In this document: piece by piece, positions 38,225 to 50,596 of the stretch | How positions within the stretch are numbered: position 1 is the first letter of the stretch | Layout of the letters: each line of letters opens with the position of its first letter | Assembly (NCBI GenBank): GCA_002794785.1 | Contig: NBBA01000001.1 | Span: 4,030,001-4,094,000 of the forward strand | DNA: 64,000 nucleotides | From: Coniferiporia sulphurascens | Taxonomy: Eukaryota; Basidiomycota; Agaricomycetes; Hymenochaetales; Hymenochaetaceae | Direction: 5' to 3' | The notes under the pieces: generated by a model | The model's input: only the letters and a program-made list of their open reading frames with translations | The model's database searches: none | Told to the model about the DNA's origin: nothing | Position numbers and translations under genes: made by a program

Positions 38225-40830
38225 TCACTGCGTTTTCTTCATCAGGCTCATTCTGACGGACTGGAGTGGGAGGTCCGTTAGGCATTCCCTGCTAGACGAT
38301 GGACTCCGAGTCCGAATTATGCACACCTTTCCAATTCTGCGAGTTGTACATCTCTTTTTGATGTAGTGGAACATTTGCTCGAAGTCTTGCCACATAAACA
38401 TCGGGATTATTGCGGCCATTACGGGGATTGCTATCTTCCAAAATCTTGCTTTTCTGTTAGTACACCAAATGTCTGTACGAAATAGATTCACTTACAGCGC
38501 ATCGCTGTTGTTGTGGACAGCCCAAAATCCCACGAAGTTCATACCCTGACAAGGCAAAACGGTGTTAGGATAAACTTGAACATGATAAAACACGAAACCG
38601 CACAAAGTAACCAGTTAAGAGTGTTAATGGGAGGAATATTATGGTAGCCGTTGTCAATCGACGCCTGTGGCGAGTGAAGGTATTAGTGACTTTGTATGAT
38701 TATTGGTTAACCCACTTACATCACTTCACCCATCTCATACGAAGCCACCTACGGGTACGTCAGCCTCCGCCAGCATCCTTAAAATGTTAAGAAAACACAC
38801 ATTAAACGTGAAGTTGATCAAGTTCTCCGAGGTGCTTGAGAACATGTCGAGACTGCTTATGACATAGTCAATGTGGTCATGCACATCTGCAAGATATATC
38901 TTCGACTTGTGGCTCATAAAGCCTTCAACCTTTACGGTCGATGCATCACCGCCTAACGAGTTTATAAGTGCCGCGCACCGATCGACGTCGTACCGCCTCA
39001 ATCCGTACACAAGGGTCTTGATCGGCCCAAGTGTGCGCTTGTGTAGTGTCAAGTCACCAGATATGATATGCACTATGAAGCAGGTTTAAAACTCTAACCA
39101 ATGAAATTCCTTTCAGCATAATATACGTACGACTACGGATAGTCTTGATTTTCGGTTTAACAAGAACTTCTCGCTCAAGCTTAAATATCTTGGTTTGGTA
39201 CTCGTCAACGACCTCCAGGGCCTGATCAACAACTAGAATTTGTCTAGACAATATCGTACGCGTCATCAAATAGGGTTACTCACTTAAATCTAGCAAGCTT
39301 TGCACTAGCAACGACGGGTCCGCTGTCGCACGCAAGCCTGTGTCTTTTTGACGTAGGCGTGCAGTGATGGGAGCAGTAAAATTGAGATCTGGTGACTGGT
39401 TAATAGATATCACAGTCCCTGATTTTTCACAGGATAGTCAGTACAATTCAGGCCAGACGCCAACGCAAGAAGCTGTACCATCGCGGAACAAAAATATGAA
39501 GAAAGGCAGCGTATCAACGTCCACACGTTCACCGCGCTTCAGCTTTTCGATGGCCCTGTACTCCACTGCAAGCTTCCGACGCTATGAAAGATTTGTTTGG
39601 TTACGGATAGAAAGAAAAGGGATGTACATTTCATCTTACCACACGCAAAGTATTTGTCGTCCATGTCCACCCCCTTTTAACTTGCTGCTTTCCCTTTTCA
39701 ACATCCGACGTGTCGTAACTCGTGGGCTTCCCTATGGAGTCCACTCTCTCCTTCGGAAGTCTCGGCCTCGTAGGCGTCCGCTTATCATCCAATTCACCGT
39801 CCCCCCAGCTCTCGCTATCACCCACGTCTTCGCGATTTATGGGGTCTGGGCTTGATGAGCGTCGCAGACGCTTACTTGTTGGGGCCACGATCCCAAAAAG
39901 TGTACCGGAAGAAGGGTCATCATTGTTCGGGGCTGCGAGAGTGTGTCTCAGGACGCGTAAGAAAAGGTGTTGTACATAGTAGTCGGCCTTCGAGCGTGAC
40001 TGGCTAGAACGCTGGTGTAGAACATCTTCAAGTGCAAGCGGATGCATGTCTAGAATTTCCCAGGTGAGGAACAGGGCCATAGGTTTAGTCCCCGTACCGA
40101 AATAAAAGATAAAACCAAAGGTCCCTGACCAAGCGTACCATATTTAAATGCAAGCGAGCTGATAACGTCCCAGCTGACTCCGCCAATATTGATCCACCTC
40201 ACCTTGACCCACGACTCGCGCCTGCTCGCATTAGCATTGCTTATGAATTCGACGAACCCATCGTTCTCCATGCGCCCGAAACTCGTTCGGACCGAGCTAT
40301 AGTCTATGAGCTCGATATTACAGCGTTGGCGGATGTGGCTATAGTTGAGAAACGCGCTTGAGCGACGCGGGTCGACACCTGGTTCCGCACCCACACCCGG
40401 GCCGCCGAGTGACAGGGCGTTGTAGCCGCGATTCAAGTGTATGATCTTGCGAACCGCAGACCTAAAGCGCTCCTTTGCAAGCCCTGGGCGAACGGACTCG
40501 CTATCCGCGGTGAGACTGCGCACTTTATCAATCGTCGCGGCCCGCATGCCGGGTACAGAGGACGGTGTCGACCTAAATAGTGTGACTCTTCCAGGCGGAT
40601 CATGGAAGAGGACACTAGACGACATACATAGGGCGCGTATACACAGAGGGGTTTTCTGGCTGAGCATCCGACGGTAGGTTTAGCCCTGCTTGTCTGGGCG
40701 ATGAGTTTTCCGGCACTGGAGATGCGACAATAGACATTGAGGTGTCAATATAATCTTGGTCTATCTCTTCGTCAAGGTCAGGAGTGAGCGAACGGCCTTC
40801 CGAATCGCTGAAGCTATTCTCCCTGACCAT
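38225..40830 (-). pseudogene. CorA-type Mg2+ transporter, copy B, with a 4-bp frameshift near the 5' end
   Basis: Tandem paralogue of copy A with the same exon pattern: 40830-40139, 40049-39640, 39581-39479, 39418-39284, 39232-39131, 39072-38801, 38748-38720, 38664-38604, 38545-38496, 38444-38225. It keeps GMNF (GMNFVGFWAVHNNSDA), HPLALEDVLHQRSSQ and both membrane helices. In exon 1 a TATG microduplication (TATGTATG, about 40628-40635) shifts the frame relative to copy A and brings a stop six codons on; total exon length is 1 modulo 3. An in-frame ATG just after the lesion (MSSSVLFHDPPG) could still yield a protein lacking about 60 N-terminal, non-conserved residues, so transport function may survive. 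The C-terminus differs from copy A (last small exon not found). It is either a shortened functional gene or an early pseudogene. Confidence 0.8.
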
Positions 40831-41319
40831 TGTGTTGGAGTGAGTACGCTGGTAGGATAAGGCAGGGGGAGAAAGCAAGGAGGCAACGTTGGTCTGGGAC
40901 TACGTGAAATACATACACCGTCTCGTTGCACAGAAGACCAGGCTGTCCCATTGCGTCCTTCGGTGAACATTTAATAATGATGGAAAAGATTGAGCGGTCA
41001 GAAATAGCAGCTGTTACACGGGCCAAGGTAAACGCCGTTACTTGAGCGGCAAGGTGGCAATTTGCAAGCGGATTAAAGTTGTGTCAGTTGCGAGCGAGTT
41101 CGTTTCACAGCAGTACTAGTACTAGTTATGTGGTAGTAGTACCGGCTGGCATGGATTGCAGTGTTGCACAAGGTTTTAATATCCATTTACTTACGTAAGC
41201 TCTCTGATGGCCTTACATTGAGCTCAGGAATAACGAGTACTAACTCAGAGACTCAGAAGAAACACGAATAAATAGGCATTATTTTATATAACTCGCATAG
41301 AGTAGTACAATTAGAGTGA
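40831..41319. other. Intergenic
   Basis: Promoter of CorA copy B and 3' region of the mannosidase. No gene seen. Confidence 0.5.
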
Positions 41320-44113
41320 CTATGAGAATCCCGTGCGGATACTCGGTGTGAAAATGGGGAGGGGGTGAGCCTGTGAAGAGATCATCGGTCATCAAGGATA
41401 TGAATGTGAAGGACAGAACATATACCTCGGTATTAAGTACGTACTCTACATAGCGGCGAAGTCATTAAGTGAAAAAGGAATTCCTAAACAGCAAAGTCAA
41501 CGTACCTGACAACGGGATGACGCCCGCGCCCGAAAAGAGCAGATATAGATATTTGAGTGTTTCGCTCTAAGTAAGTCGGTCCAAAAATAAGCCAACTCCT
41601 TGACGAAAATGGGTCAGACAAAGGGCACACTTACAAGCAAAAAGGTCTCCATCTTATCCTCGAGCGTCACCGGTAGCTCGTCCACGTTAAGCACAGCAGC
41701 ATAGCCGCCCGTCGATACCTTGCAATGCTTCTCTATTGCTTGGAAGATCTGCCACCCGTACTCACGATACTTATTTTCACCCGTAAGTCGGTAAGCTATG
41801 AAGAGTGACTCCACGGTCTCTGGGCTGAATTAATCCACGTGAGGCTCGAAGCAGGTGGCTACAAGGGGGAGGAGTTCTTACCGAAGGATGTATCGAGCAT
41901 CAAGCGGGGGACGGGCACCAGGCCTTGCGAAAATGTCAGATGATTGCATATCGATAAGCCAAGGCGATGCTTACCTCGCTCCCTTGATGTACCAATCAGT
42001 TGGAGTACCCGACATTTGAGAGTCTACTCCATCATTTGGAAGTCTGAAGTGTACAATCTCAGGTGCCAGACCCCTACATCAAGCATTGATCATAGTCATT
42101 TCAATAACAGAAATGGATTGTTTAATGAGGCTCACGTTGCCGTGTTGTGCGTTTCCATGCATGTACGGATGAGCTCAACACCGACGCGCCAGTCGCGCTT
42201 GGCTTCCGGCGAAAGCTGGGACGGATGCGGGGGGATGGAAACGTCTTCGACGAGTGCGCCGGCAGTTGTCGCTCCGAGCATCATTGAACCGCCGAGGAAA
42301 CATACAAGGTGATCCTGCTTCGGGACCAAGCGCCAGTACCTGCACGATTTGTTTTAATATCCAGCCTCGGGTACAAGAATTCAGTAGTGATTCACGTTTC
42401 TCCGCCAGACTGACGTTCGGGAATAAGCTCCGCGGTGTAGATGATGCCAGACATTTTGCTTCTTTGGACGAGATGTTTGTTGACTGCATCCATACTCTCT
42501 AGGTACATCTTTAGGATAATTTAGCGTCAGAACAAACCATTCCACGGTACGAGGTTGCATCGGAAGGGAATAAATTACACACATCCTTGTAGACATCCTC
42601 TGTCCTCGCCTGCAAAGATAACAATGAGTACCGGAACGAACCCGTATTCCATGTTGACATACTGTCTGGAGGTATTGCTTTCTGTGATTCGGTGACTTTT
42701 AGTGTACAAATTGATGCAGCTATTACTATTTGCGCACATGAGATATTCATAATACGAATCGCCACGGGAACCAAGACGGATGTCAAACGGAACAAAAGCT
42801 CCGCTTTCTGGACTAAAATCGGGACGGGTCAATCTCCGAGAATATCCCTTGGTATTTGTGAGCTTACTCCATGAAGATTGTCGCTAAATGCGGGCGGAGA
42901 TTGTTCTTTTTGATAAGAGACATAACCTGTAAACATGTGACCATAATTAACTCTTTATACGGAGAGACGGAAGATCGCAACACGCCTTCTCCGCCGCCTT
43001 CCAGTAGGTGTCATCGTCCGTCAGCACGCTTAAGTAGCGCATCTCAAGTTGTAGTGTTGCCACCTCCGCCGTGCTGACCCATCCATTATTGTCACGATCT
43101 GGGATGCCCACGCGCTGCGCGAGGTTGACGTTTGAAAGCGGCAGACCCGACGGCGTGTCGAACGCGGGCAACAAACGGTCCGCAAGGTCGACGGCCCTTT
43201 CGAGGTATAGTTTATCCTCTCCTGAAAGGTGATACGCTGACAGAAGGCCGCCAAGCACGCGAATGGTTGTCTGGTACAATAACGTGAATCACACACGTTA
43301 GCGTCTCAAGGCAGTGTGCGCAGTCGGAACAGACGAACCTCGAAAGTGCTGAACGAGCCGTCCTTGTTGAATGAAAGCTTTTCCTCAACCCATTTACGGG
43401 CGCGCACGACCTCGTCTTCAAGGCCCATGATCATCATGGTATCGATGGAGTCGACAACAGTGTAGCCAATACCACCCGCCTCGCTGAGATTTGTTCCCTG
43501 GTGGCTGATCGGATGGTATTCATCTGCACCCATAGCATCACGCTCTGTGGACGGGGATAGGCATCAGGCTTTCCGGAAGGAATCTATATGCTTCTCACCG
43601 TACGCATGCCAGGCGTGCTGCAAGCATAAAATACGTGAGCAGGATATTAAAGGAGAGCATTACGCACAACATACCTTAAATGCCCCTACTACCGCGTCCC
43701 TCCTCCCAATATCTGCACGTATAGTGGCAGGTATGGGGGAGCTCACACCATGCAAGGTGGAATCAGGGAAATCTATCCATGGTTCGAGAATGACTTTGAC
43801 GATATCTTGGAACTGAGGAATGCTTCATTATGAAAATGGACCGCGACAATAGAGAAACAGTACACACGATGTAGATGCAGCCAGCAGAGAGTGCGGCAAT
43901 ACCTAAATAGAGAATTGTGTGCTTGAAGCCACCCGAGCCAGCACGCGTCGCAGACGCGTCTTCAAGTTTCTGAAATTCCAAATGATACGTCAGATAATTG
44001 TAAGGGACAGATGATGCCCAACACATCTGCCCGACCTTTTGTGAATTGCCACTACTACTATCGTCGACGCCTTGCTTCGGCCGCCGTCTTTCTCTGATGT
44101 TTGGGGTGGCCAT
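41320..44113 (-). CDS. MNS1: Class I alpha-1,2-mannosidase (GH47), ER/Golgi N-glycan trimming
   Basis: Removes alpha-1,2-mannose from N-glycans in the secretory pathway. Nineteen exons on minus, first 44113-44036 and 43969-43868, last 41445-41426 and 41370-41320 (583 aa). A short cytosolic tail is followed by one membrane anchor (HTILYLGIAALSAGCIYI): type II topology. GH47 blocks in order: RRDAVVGAFKHAWHAYERDAMGADEYHP, LSEAGGIGYTVVDSIDTMMIMGL, GSRGDSYYEYLIKQYLQT, QDHLVCFLGGSMML, YILRPETVESLFIAYRLTG, DKMETFLLSETLKYLYLLF, and the Ca2+-binding EYVLNTEAHPLPIF. The catalytic acids sit in the LSEAGG, DSYYEY and RPETVES segments. Several exons are tiny (19, 19, 20 and 27 nt). The intron 42927-42985 fits only with a GC donor (AAG|GCGTGT). 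It is divergent from xanthine dioxygenase copy 2 over 395 bp. Confidence 0.93.
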
Positions 44114-44508
44114 GGAGGTGCAGAGCCTGAGTGCGCCCGGCTGCCAGCGCAGGTCAGCAAAAGGTCACGTTGATGGAATCAGCCGAAGGTGACATCAACA
44201 ATCAGTCGGTTAGAGTGCTTACTACGCTCTTCTGTTGCCACGCCCATACCTACTTATCGTGACTTTTCTGTTTCAGCGCGCATTTACTCCGTTGTTCAAC
44301 GGAGGGTCGGCAGACCGAGCCGAGCCGAGCCGGTATTCCGGTATTCCGCAGGCCTGCGGCGACGGAGGACTCAAGGAGTCCCGATGCTTCCGGTTACTCG
44401 AACTAGCCTTGTGCGCGGCCTACTGCCGGGATGCCCGGCTACCGGCCCCTTGCTATAAAACGAGTCGCATTTCGATTTCGGTGTTTGCACTTGCGCTCAA
44501 TCAACACC
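44114..44508. promoter_or_regulatory. Divergent promoter, mannosidase / xanthine dioxygenase 2
   Basis: 395 bp between the two starts. A TATA element (TATAAAA, 44454-44460) lies 49 bp before the dioxygenase ATG. The preceding ~150 bp are GC-rich. Confidence 0.6.
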
Positions 44509-45924
44509 ATGGCCATTGAAGTCCTTCCACTCCCCCTCCCACCTTCCGCAGACCCCTCCAGGCTCAACCCAGACTTTGGCAGAGAGGTTAGGGGTATCGA
44601 GCCCGGTCAGCTCACCGAGGATCAATTTAAAGAGGTTTCAAACTTGCTGTACAAGGTGTGTGCTTTCGCTCCGCCAGACGTCAATGGTGCTAATTTGCGT
44701 TCTATCTGGACTCAGCACGGCGCTCTACTCTTCAGAAACACTGAGTTGACTCCGGAGCAGCAGTTTGCCCTTACCAAGGTGCGCGGCTGCGATCATGCAA
44801 GCATACACTCTCCTTATCTCTTGTTTGATAGGCATTTGATCCTACCTGCGAGAGCTATGGTCACGGTAACAACAAGACCGGCTCAGAGAAGAAGTCTGTC
44901 CTTCATCCCGACCTTAAGACAATACCGCGTGTGCCGCAAGTCCAGCTCATCGGGAACGGTATGGTCTACAACCACGAAGGCCTCGCCGAGGCCAAGCTCA
45001 AGCATCCATCACATACGACCTTCCACAAGACTCGTGTCTCACCCGAGGATGAGGCGGCGGGCGCTACACGTTTTTACCGTTGGCACATAGATGCTGCTTT
45101 GTACGACCTTTCCCCGCCGAAGGTTACAACCCTTTACGGCATCGAGGTCCCCCAGGGCGAGCCACAAGTCTGTCGCTACGACGATGGTACGGGCGACGAA
45201 CTTCCTGTCCCTCTAGGCACCACCGCGTTCGTCGACGGCAAAACGATGTTCGACATATTGCCTAAGGAACTGAAGAGCGTTGCCGTGCGCGCGCGCGTTA
45301 AATATGCGCCTCACCCATACGTCTGGATGGCCCCCGCGCATGCGATGTCTACTGGACTCGGAATAGAGACTGAGGGTCTCGAACTGTCCCTTGATGAACT
45401 CCCGCCATGGGAGGAGAGCAAGATTAAGATATTTCCTATGGTTCGCCGCCCCTATTGTTCCGAGAATTTCCGATCTAATACTATAGACCTGTAGCTCTGG
45501 AAGAACCCAGTCACGGGAAACTTGCACTTCCAGGTCCACCCATGTGGTGTTGCTGAATTGCTGATCGCCCCGCTTCCGGAGGGTGCGAGCAAGGAAGGGG
45601 CTCTCTATCCGGATGGTGCGCATCTGACAAACCTGAAGGAGGTGCGCGACCTCGTGTACAAGATGCAGCGTCCTGCGATTGCGCCGGCGCTGGTGTATCC
45701 GCACGACTGGTGAGAGCGCACTGCCCATAATAGTCTGATCTTTTTCTTACAAACATATCGTCAGGCGATCGAAGGACCTCGTTCTTTTCCATAACCGTGG
45801 CGTTCTGCACAGTGTTGTCGGCGCGTTCGATCCCAGCCAAGTCCGCGCATTCCACCAGTGCAACCTCGCCGCTTCCGACGACCCCGTTGGTCCCGATGCG
45901 GAAGACCTGAAGAAATGGGCTTAG
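44509..45924 (+). CDS. xanA: Fe(II)/2-oxoglutarate-dependent xanthine dioxygenase, copy 2
   Basis: Paralogue of the gene at 24868 with identical exon structure: 44509-44655, 44716-44778, 44832-45440, 45495-45709, 45765-45924 (397 aa). The iron triad is RWHIDAALYD plus LFHNRGVLHS. The XanA-type blocks PLPLPPSADPSRLNPDFGREVRGIEPG, GHGNNKTGS and VCRYDDGTGDELPVPLG are all present, and no lesion is seen. Compared with copy 1 it differs in scattered residues around the active-site region (FYRWHID against YNRWHMD). It has a clear TATA box, unlike copy 1, so the two may be regulated differently. Substrate assignment is inferred from subfamily motifs. Confidence 0.86.
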
Positions 45925-46506
45925 TACCCTTGGGCATTTGCCTACAATTACCTTGGTCATCACAGACCTCATTTGCATTACTTGTAACAATAACTATTTG
46001 AACGGCGCGAGGAGGTGGAGGTTGTAGGGAGAAAGAAAAGGGAATCAGGGGGTAAACGAAGGGTGTACGAGCCGGTCGCCTGGAAGCAATCCTGTATTAA
46101 CAACGCAATATTTTATAACGCTATCGTTCTGTTTATATACATAGTTAAGAATTGACCACTGCTCTGATATTTAGTGAAATAAAAATCTATACTTCGAAAC
46201 CCATTACAGTACTAGTGCCTTTAAAGTTTAGTAACATTGTAGTGAACTTTATTGGGTAACGATAAGCGTCTCCAGTAAATTATCATGGAATCAATTTGTG
46301 AAAGCGCTTACAGCAGCAGTAATGATGGCTTTCTTTTTCTTCTGAAAAGCCCTACTAACTTTTCCGCTTGGTGACCCAACCACTTTTCGGCTCGGACTCA
46401 GGAGCGCGTCTCGTGGGAATTTACCGCGTCGCGCTTGGGACTCGGAGACGCGAGCCACTACTGTTGGTTTTATCACTATACTCTCTTGACACGCTCTATA
46501 CTCGAC
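45925..46506. other. Intergenic
   Basis: 3' region of xanthine dioxygenase 2, an AT-rich middle, and the centrin promoter. No gene seen. Confidence 0.5.
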
Positions 46507-47130
46507 ATGTACTCTGCTGCCTCCAAAGTTAAACGTCGCACGCACGCACGGCCAGAACTCTCCGACGAACAGAGGCAGGAAATCAAAGAGGCGTTCGAGC
46601 TGTTCGACACGGACAAGGATCGCTGCCTCGACTACCATGAGCTCAAGGTCGCGATGCGTGCTCTCGGGTTCGACCTCAAGAAGGCAGAGGTGCTGAAGAT
46701 TTTGCGCGACCACGATAAGACCGGCCATGGGCTCATGGAGTATGACGACTTCGCGAAAATCAGTGAGTATCGCGTCTGAAGGGAAGACGCGTTCATTCTT
46801 CGTTGCGGACGGACATACTAACGCGGTGTACACGCCCAGTGAGCGAAAGAATACTGGCACGCGATCCCCTGGATGAGATAAAACGCGCATTCCAATTATT
46901 TGACGATGATAATACGGGGAAGATTAGCCTCCGGAACCTTCGGCGAGTAGCAAGGGATTTAGGGGACAAGTTAGATGATGAAGAATTGTGCGTGCTAGAT
47001 GCCGGTCTTTATTTTCTTCTGGAAATAACCAAAATGTTATAGACAAGCCATGATCGACGAGTTTGACTTGGATCAGGATGGCGAAATTAACGAACAGGAA
47101 TTTATTGCTATTATGACAGACGATGCTTAG
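46507..47130 (+). CDS. CDC31: Centrin (Cdc31 family)
   Basis: EF-hand calcium-binding protein of the spindle pole body, also linked to nuclear pores. Three exons: 46507-46762, 46840-46987, 47043-47130 (163 aa, normal for the family). Four EF-hands can be followed: [12 protein letters not shown] (complete loop), [14 protein letters not shown] (weaker), [12 protein letters not shown] (loop ending in Asn rather than Glu), and [12 protein letters not shown] (complete loop). The linker helix [24 protein letters not shown] is diagnostic of centrin rather than calmodulin. The C-terminus is [10 protein letters not shown]. Confidence 0.94.
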
Positions 47131-47844
47131 GGGTGGTATGCAGCTTACATTCGTCCGCCCTTCACACTTTTTTGGAGATGCGTTTTTGTCCTCACATTTT
47201 CGCTATTTTGTACGCTTAAAGTTATTATGTCCAGTAGTCCCATGTATGATTACACTACAACCATCCGCATCATCTAGAACATGTCACGCCAACTCCTACC
47301 AACCGCCGCAAATTTCAATGTGCGAAAACGATTAACAGTAATATCGAAGTCTCATAGGTCCACCACAACGCATCTGGATTGCTTCTGCTCCTGAATGGTC
47401 CTGTTCGTCTCACAGGCTTGCCGCGGGGTTCTGGGCCTTCGGTCACAAGACTTGAACTCGTGCACTTCCTCTGACGCTGTCGTATGCCGGAATATCCATG
47501 TCTCCCGTTACCGACCCCTCTGGAATACTTTTTCTCTAGAGAGCGACTGACACGTTTAAACCTATTCGCCCACCGGTTACTCTATATAATCCCCAAAATG
47601 GTACCCAATACCGTGACCGGATTCTGGCCATCTCTAAAATGCTCTCCCGTGAACTCCGAGAATCTCCCGACTAGAGCAGTTCTCAAAATTATTTGAAACG
47701 TCATGCGGTGATCAGAAGGCAAAAGGGTCCGGTCCGTGATTAGCCTCCTCTCCCGACCTCTGCGACGGGGGCACAAAACCGCTATAAAATGCAGGATGGA
47801 TGGCGGCAAAAATGCGGAGTTTGCGCTTGATGCGAATTCCAAAT
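47131..47844. other. Intergenic, mannanase promoter at the right end
   Basis: 3' region of centrin, then the upstream region of the GH5 gene with a TATA element at 47782-47788. No other gene seen. Confidence 0.5.
47782..47788 (+). promoter_or_regulatory. TATA box of the beta-mannanase gene
   Basis: TATAAAA about 60 bp before the preferred ATG at 47845. Its position argues against the more upstream in-frame ATGs (47800, 47812). Confidence 0.55.
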
Positions 47845-50227
47845 ATGCGCATTTTACTCCGTTCCGTACTTGCTCTCTGTCTGGGACTCCTGGTCGCTGG
47901 CCGCGCGCCACCCGTGAAGCGGTCCGTTCCACCTGGATTTGTGACTACGAACGGCCAGAAATTCGAGCTCGATGGCAAACCATTTGTGAGTAATCGTCGG
48001 TTGTGACCTAAAATGTATATTGTATCGCGCTTAACCAAGTCCAGAGTTTCGTCGGTGCCAACTCGTATGTGCGTACAATACGCGAGATGGCTGTCTGGCA
48101 AAGGATGAACTCATAAGTAATTATTGCACAGTGGTCACCCTTATTGACCACCTCGGATGACGTCGAGAGGACCTTTCAAGGCATGAAAGAGCAAGGAATA
48201 AAGGTCGTCCGCACTTGGGTAGGTTAAAGCTGCCTACCTGCATAAGGAAGCTTATTTAAAATCTTTAGGGGTTCAACGCAATTAACGGGTCCGAATTGGC
48301 CGGCGCCATCGAGTCTGGACTAACATACTACCAGGTATGTTAACTACAGTTCAATAGCGTATATTTGAATTATTCTCTTGGACAGCTTTGGAATAGCAGC
48401 CAGTGGGTCCTGAACGATGGCCCCCAGGGCCTCCAAAGGCTTGACAACGTCGTCAAAACTGCTGCTAAATACGATATCCGTTTAATAATTACATTCACCA
48501 ATAACTGGTATGCCGAATATGCCTTTTGTACTAAAATCCCTTGATTCACCCATTTGTGCACGTATAGGGTTGGATACGGCGTGAGTGGACGTATCGAAAG
48601 GGACATAGCGCGCGAAACTAACCCAAGTTGTAGGGCTCGGACTTGTTCCTTAGCTGGATGGTAGGCTCGAACGTCACTCACGACGTGTTCTTCACTAATG
48701 AGGATGTTATAGCTTCATACCGTGCGTACAATAGCCAAATTCAGAGCTAGTTTATTTTTGGCTAATTCGTGGTTATTTCGTGTAGAATCATATGCCAAGA
48801 CGATTGTAGAGCGCTACAAGGACTCATCTACCGTTTTCGCATGGGAACTTATGAATGAGGCGCGTTGTCTGAGCGATACACTCCCTGCAGGCCCCGATTG
48901 TGTTCCGGGATCGGGAACCCTGAATACTTGGTATAAACGGCAGTCAGATTTCGTGCGCAGCCTGTTCGTGCCGGTCCCTTCAAGAGGATCCTCTGATCGT
49001 TGGCTGACGCTCTTTTCAATTTCACTCAGTGACCCGAATCATATGATAACCACTGGTGGAGAGGGTCAATTTTTCTGGGAAAACCCACCAGTCATGTAAG
49101 ATTAAGGCACTTGTTCCTTTCGTAGAATCGTTCTGACCAATTTATTTAGATGGTCCGATGGAGTTGGTTCAACCGACTACAACTTCAATGGACAAGGTAA
49201 ACTTCACTCCCCGGCTAATCGCAAAAGGGATAAATCAATTGATTTGGCCACTAGCTGGCGAAGACTTCGGAAGGGATCTACTTCTACCTAACATTGACTT
49301 CGGTGTATATGTACGCGCCTTTATTTGAGCAAAGCTCACCTCTAACTTCTAATGTACTCTGATCGACGCCATTGCTATGAAATAGCATTTATATCCTCAA
49401 AGCTGGTACCCCCAGCTCGATTTCCCCGGTTCCAATTTTTCCGTGGAGGACTGGGGCCTCGGGTGGATTCAAGACCATGCGGACAGTGAGCCAATCTTCA
49501 CTTGCATTAAACTCATGATAGCGGGTTGTCGAACAACATTAACCGATTGTCAGCCGCCAATTCCGCTGGGAAGCCCCTCATAATTGAGGAGTTCGGGCTT
49601 ATGGGTTTGGGTGCGTCATATTGTTTGAATTTGCTCGATGGCTCATTGGGAGCTCTCCCTGGGTCTATGTATAGATAATAAGTCGACTGTCTACCCGTCT
49701 TGGGTAGATCGGGCACTTAGCACGGGTCATGCGTAAATCTTTATCTCTGACTTCCTTCAAAGCGACTTACTTACGGCCTACTTCGTGGCTTCTGACAGAG
49801 GGTATGAGAAAGCAAAAACTCGTTCTCTGTCGTCAAAACATGCTGATTACTTCGAACTAGTATTATGCCATGGCAATTCGGCCAGCTCGGTCTCACGGAA
49901 AGTGGGGGCAACCGCTTGATCAAGTACTCGGATATGATCTCAGATGGCGTAAGTACCGAAAACTCCCGCATTCGTAACTCACTGCTGACCGGTCTTGTTC
50001 TGCCAGGCCTCGCCGAACGACGGTCAGTCCTACCATCTTAAGTAACGACCGGTCAACTGGTCTAACAACAAGTAATGTCTTAACAGGCTTGGCGATCTAC
50101 GTGAACCAAACTGACGTTGTCGACATTTTCGTGTAAGTGGGCGTGTTGTGGTTTGCCCCGAAAATCTTACCGCTTCTAATTCTTGTCCAGAAACGCAGCA
50201 AAGGTCATGGATGAAAGAAGTGGATGA
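47845..50227 (+). CDS. Secreted endo-1,4-beta-mannanase (GH5 subfamily 7 type)
   Basis: Cleaves mannan backbones outside the cell. Eighteen exons from 47845-47985 to 50191-50227 (429 aa), the shortest being 13, 16 and 24 nt. The signal peptide is MRILLRSVLALCLGLLVAG; in-frame ATGs at 47800, 47812 and 47830 would lengthen it and are less likely given the TATA position. A KR site after RAPPV may be cleaved. GH5 blocks: FVGANSYWSPLLTT, KVVRTWGFNAING, IRLIITFTNNWVGYG, VFAWELMNEARC (acid/base Glu in NE), DPNHMITTGGEG, YPQSWYPQLDFPGSNFSVEDWGLGWIQDH, and PLIIEEFGLMGLDNKS (nucleophile Glu in EEFG), ending ASPNDGLAIYVNQTDVVDIF. There is no carbohydrate-binding module. Confidence 0.9.
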
Positions 50228-50596
50228 TGCTTCTGAGGGTCAATTCAAAGAAAAACTTACTTCTGACGGATTGATTGAAGCCAAAACGAAAAAAAGGAAG
50301 AGGTGGTAAGTTACATTGGAGAACAGTGTCCGACAGGAAAGCAAGGGCGACTAGGGTATGCTTGTTCTGTACAGTACAATAAGTGTGAAATGAGGAAAAA
50401 TACTGGGCAAAACGCATGAGTAGGCACTAGTGTCCGTAAAGGCGTCCGTCCGAGTCATAATCTAAAAGCTGCCTCCGCGGTCACCATATCGAGAGGTTTT
50501 ACGGCCAAACATGCCTTCCGCTGGTGAAAGCAATAATCAGCATCGGAAGTGGGTACCGGAAGATGCCAACGCACACCTCCCCCTCTCCCTCCGCAC
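50228..50596. other. Intergenic between convergent genes
   Basis: 3' regions of the mannanase (plus) and the four-pass membrane protein (minus). No gene seen. Confidence 0.5.
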
